A stretch of DNA of 64,000 nucleotides from the NCBI GenBank assembly GCA_024277115.1, contig JAJRVW010000081.1, positions 1 to 64,000 of the forward strand, given 5' to 3'. The translations under genes and the position numbers were made by a program. Source of the stretch: Calditrichota bacterium. Lineage in GTDB: Bacteria; Calditrichota; Calditrichia; Calditrichales; J004. The notes below the pieces were generated by a model. That model did not search any database and was not told the origin of the DNA. It worked only from the letters and a program-made list of their open reading frames with translations. How positions within the stretch are numbered: position 1 is the stretch's first letter; the number at the start of each line of letters is the position of its first letter. Positions 61,414 to 64,000 of this stretch are shown here, in pieces.

Positions 61414-61809
61414 TCAAAGCAATTTGAACCTTTTAAATAACGCGGCGCTTTTATCAAAAGTTACCGTTTTAAGGCACCCCGCATGCGAATTAATTACCGC
61501 AATTAGATAATTGGCAAAGTCCGCCTTCCCCTTGGAATATTCCGAAAGCGCCATTTTTATGACTGTGGATTCCTCGATAGAAATTTCTTTGGCCATCAAT
61601 AAACCTGACAGTACAGAAATAATTTCTTACCTCTCAGCTCTGTACGCACGTTTTAAAACCCATGTTAATTCACATAATACAATCAGGTTAATAAAACCGG
61701 GCTTTTTTGCCGTACAGTTTTTTTCTATAAATGTGGTGGCCAGGGCAGACTGCGCGGGATCATCCTGAACGATATAACGCACCAATACATTGGTATCAAT
61801 TCCTGTCAT
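61414..61809 (-). pseudogene. vapC: VapC-like PIN-domain toxin with in-frame TAA at 61627-61629
   Basis: MTGIDTNVLVRYIVQDDPAQSALATTFIEKN...WVLKRAYRAER*EIISVLSGLLMAKEISIEESTVIKMALSEYSKGKADFANYLIAVINSHAGCLKTVTFDKSAALFKRFKLL. Confidence 0.85.
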
Positions 61810-62042
61810 TCGTCATCAGTCCCTTTTTCGATCGCTTTTTGCATATCTTCCAGGGTTATTTTTTTTTGTGGTTTTACTATGAGGCCCTTCAAGTCTTTTA
61901 TTGATTTTTTAACCGGTTGCAATATAATATTGCCTGAACCATCCTCGATAAAATCTACCTTGTCGCCTGTATTAAAGTTAAATTTTTTCCTGATCGCCCC
62001 CGGCACGGTAATCTGCCCCTTACTGGTGATAGTTGATATCAT
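61806..62042 (-). CDS. vapB: AbrB/MazE-family antitoxin
   Basis: MISTITSKGQITVPGAIRKKFNFNTGDKVDFIEDG; overlaps vapC start. Confidence 0.9.
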   Translation of the reverse strand: MISTITSKGQITVPGAIRKKFNFNTGDKVDFIEDGSGNIILQPVKKSIKDLKGLIVKPQKKITLEDMQKAIEKGTDDE

Positions 62043-62154
62043 TTTCGCTCCTTTTCCTTACCGAATGTAAGGAGAGAAATCTCTTTACGCAAATTGTGTT
62101 CATCTTTCCGCAGGCAAATCCTATGACATTGCAAGGCTATCGAACCTCCAAAAC

Positions 62155-63369
62155 CTAAAACAAATAAACATTAACCACCGCACCTTCCGCAATGCACTGG
62201 TTTACATCTACCATAATATAGCCATCGGCGTGGGCGATGGAGGAAGGCATGTGCGAGCCTTGCTTATTTATCAACTCAATTTACGGCAATTCCCCCCCCG
62301 ATTGTTTTAAGCGGACACGCATCATTTGCAGACGGTCGCCCTTGTTGTCAATCGGATACAAAGTCTTTGATTTTATCCGTGGCCAATCATATTTTTTACC
62401 CTGGATTTTTTGCAACAAAGGCCGCACATAATGTTTAAAACACATAAAGGCCGAAACCGGATTACCGGGCAAAGCAATCAATAAAACACTTCCTCTTTTT
62501 GCAAGAAACAGGGGTTTGCCCGGCTTTTGGCGCACCTTCCAAAACAGTTGTTCAAAACCCGCTTCCAGGGCCATATCACGAATGTGATCGTGCACGCCCA
62601 TTGAAACGCCGCCGGATGTAATTATTATATTTGATGATTGCGCAGCCTGCTCCAAGGCGTCTTTTGTCTTTTGCGGATCGTCCTCAACATGGATGGCTTT
62701 TACAAATTCCGCGCCTGCCTCTTTTATAACCGATTTTAACATGGGCGTGTTGGAATCGCGTAACTGGTGTGGTTCTGCTTTCTGGTCAAATGGGACAAGC
62801 TCACTGCCAGTTGTAAGAATTGAAACCGTGGGACGCCTGTATACTTTTATCCGCGCAAAGCCCAATGATGCCATTAAAGCAATCTGTGCCGAACCTATTT
62901 TCGTTCCTTCCATTAGCAGATTTTGCCCAACCTCAAATTCCTCCCCGGCAAATCGCAAGTGCTGGTGTTTTTTTCTGACAGATTTTATAGTCAAAACAGT
63001 ATCGTCAACTTCACATAACTCGATCGCCACAACTGTGTCCAGGCCATCCGGCACAATAGCGCCCGTACTGATACGGATGGAAGCCCCATTGATCACCACT
63101 CCGGCAAAAGGGTGGCCGGCGCTGCTTTCACCTATAATATTTAGTTTTACAGGGTTGGATTCTGTAGCATCTTTTACATCAGCCCAACGCATCGCAAATC
63201 CATCCATTGCGCTGTTTGTGTAGGGCGGTGAAGGGATTGGGGCAATTATTGTCTCGGCCAAAACACGGTCAAGAGTGTCTAACAGGTCGATTGTTTCAAT
63301 CGTCTTTTGCGGACAATTTGTTTTAAAAATTTCGATGGCTTGCTGAACAGAGATCATTTCTTTACCCAC
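62155..63369 (-). pseudogene. moeA: Molybdopterin molybdenumtransferase with in-frame TAA at 62281-62283
   Basis: SPPYTNSAMDGFA, GDTVV/GAIVPDGLDTVV, ITSGGVSMGVHD, ALPGNPVSAFMCF; frame continues ELP*IELINKQGSHMPSSIAHADGYIMVDVNQCIAEGAVVNVYLF* (domain IV). Confidence 0.88.
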
Positions 63370-64000
63370 TTTTTATTTTCGTCATGTCCGCCGCCCCACA
63401 ACATTGGGAAGGCGTGCAGCAATCCCGGGAACAAAGCCTGCAAGCTTTCTTCCGCACCTTTAGAGCTGCCAGGTAAATTGATAATAACCGTCGTATCACG
63501 TACCCCGGCAACCTCACGTGCAAGCATGGCATAAGGCGTGCGTTCTTTTCCGTGCTTACGGATAGCCTCAACGATGCCGGGCGCTTCTTTTTTGATAACC
63601 TTCAAGGTTGCTTCGGGCGTTAAATCTTTTGGGCCGAAACCTGTGCCGCCCGTTGTAAAAATAAGGTCGCATTTTTCATCGTCGCATAATTCTATTAAAC
63701 GTGTTTCTATTTTTTGCGCATCATCCGGTAAAATTTCATAAAAAAACGTTTCAAGCGAACGGCCTTTTAAATAATCTTTGATAATAAGCCCCGACTTATC
63801 TTTACGGTCCCCTGCATAGGTAGAATCAGAAAGTACAAGAACGGCAATTTTCAACGGCGCTGCAAATTCATCTTTAAAATCGCTCTTTCCCCCTTTTTTC
63901 TTTACAAGGGTCACATCCGAAAATGAAATATCCGGGTCAATTGGCTTGAGCATATCATAAGCATTAAGCAGTGCGCCGGTTACAGCAGTCATAGCTTCCA
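63354..64000 (-). CDS. MoaC (C-terminus)-MoaB/MogA fusion, truncated by window end
   Basis: ...EAMTAVTGALLNAYDMLKPIDPDISFSDVTLVKKKGGKS (MoaC C-term) followed by LVLSDSTYAGDRKDKSGLII, FTTGGTGFGPKDLTPEAT (MoaB/MogA). Confidence 0.85.
   Translation of the reverse strand, partial: EAMTAVTGALLNAYDMLKPIDPDISFSDVTLVKKKGGKSDFKDEFAAPLKIAVLVLSDSTYAGDRKDKSGLIIKDYLKGRSLETFFYEILPDDAQKIETRLIELCDDEKCDLIFTTGGTGFGPKDLTPEATLKVIKKEAPGIVEAIRKHGKERTPYAMLAREVAGVRDTTVIINLPGSSKGAEESLQALFPGLLHAFPMLWGGGHDENKKWVKK

Noticed and set aside
62693-63223. 176-aa + strand ORF inside moeA
   Set aside because: Shadow ORF of conserved MoeA coding sequence.

Overview
This 64-kb window looks like chromosomal sequence from an FCB-group bacterium. 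A T9SS-type C-terminal sorting domain, the gene content and the repeat types suggest a Calditrichota-like lineage, but taxonomy is inference only. It is mostly biosynthetic: a compact heme cluster (hemX-like/hemA-C-D-E-N-H-Y-B-L, + strand), thrA/thrB/thrC, leuB/A/C/D, an arg cluster (GNAT NAGS-like, argG, argC, argB, argE-like, argH), folE with two PTPS-family genes, queG and moeA/moaCB. The accessory centrepiece (34.8-39.7 kb) is a small bacterial microcompartment (BMC) locus: a PduP/EutE-like aldehyde dehydrogenase, two BMC-H shell proteins, a split phosphotransacetylase, a EutQ/EutT-like small protein, a ParA/McdA-like ATPase and a BMC shell protein with a C-terminal winged-helix-like extension. 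Further observations: (i) five genes (trxB, leuA, NAGS-like GNAT, vapC, moeA) each interrupted by one in-frame stop with conserved sequence continuing in the same frame, plus a one-base frameshift in pta; (ii) a 54-codon Leu/Ile-rich leader ORF upstream of leuB, too short for the ORF track, with competing stems typical of attenuation; (iii) several families of small palindromic repeats filling the leu and arg operon spacers, two of which supply gene 3' ends and stop codons. No tRNA, rRNA, CRISPR array or transposase was recognised. All calls are from reading the sequence and protein motifs; no searches were run.
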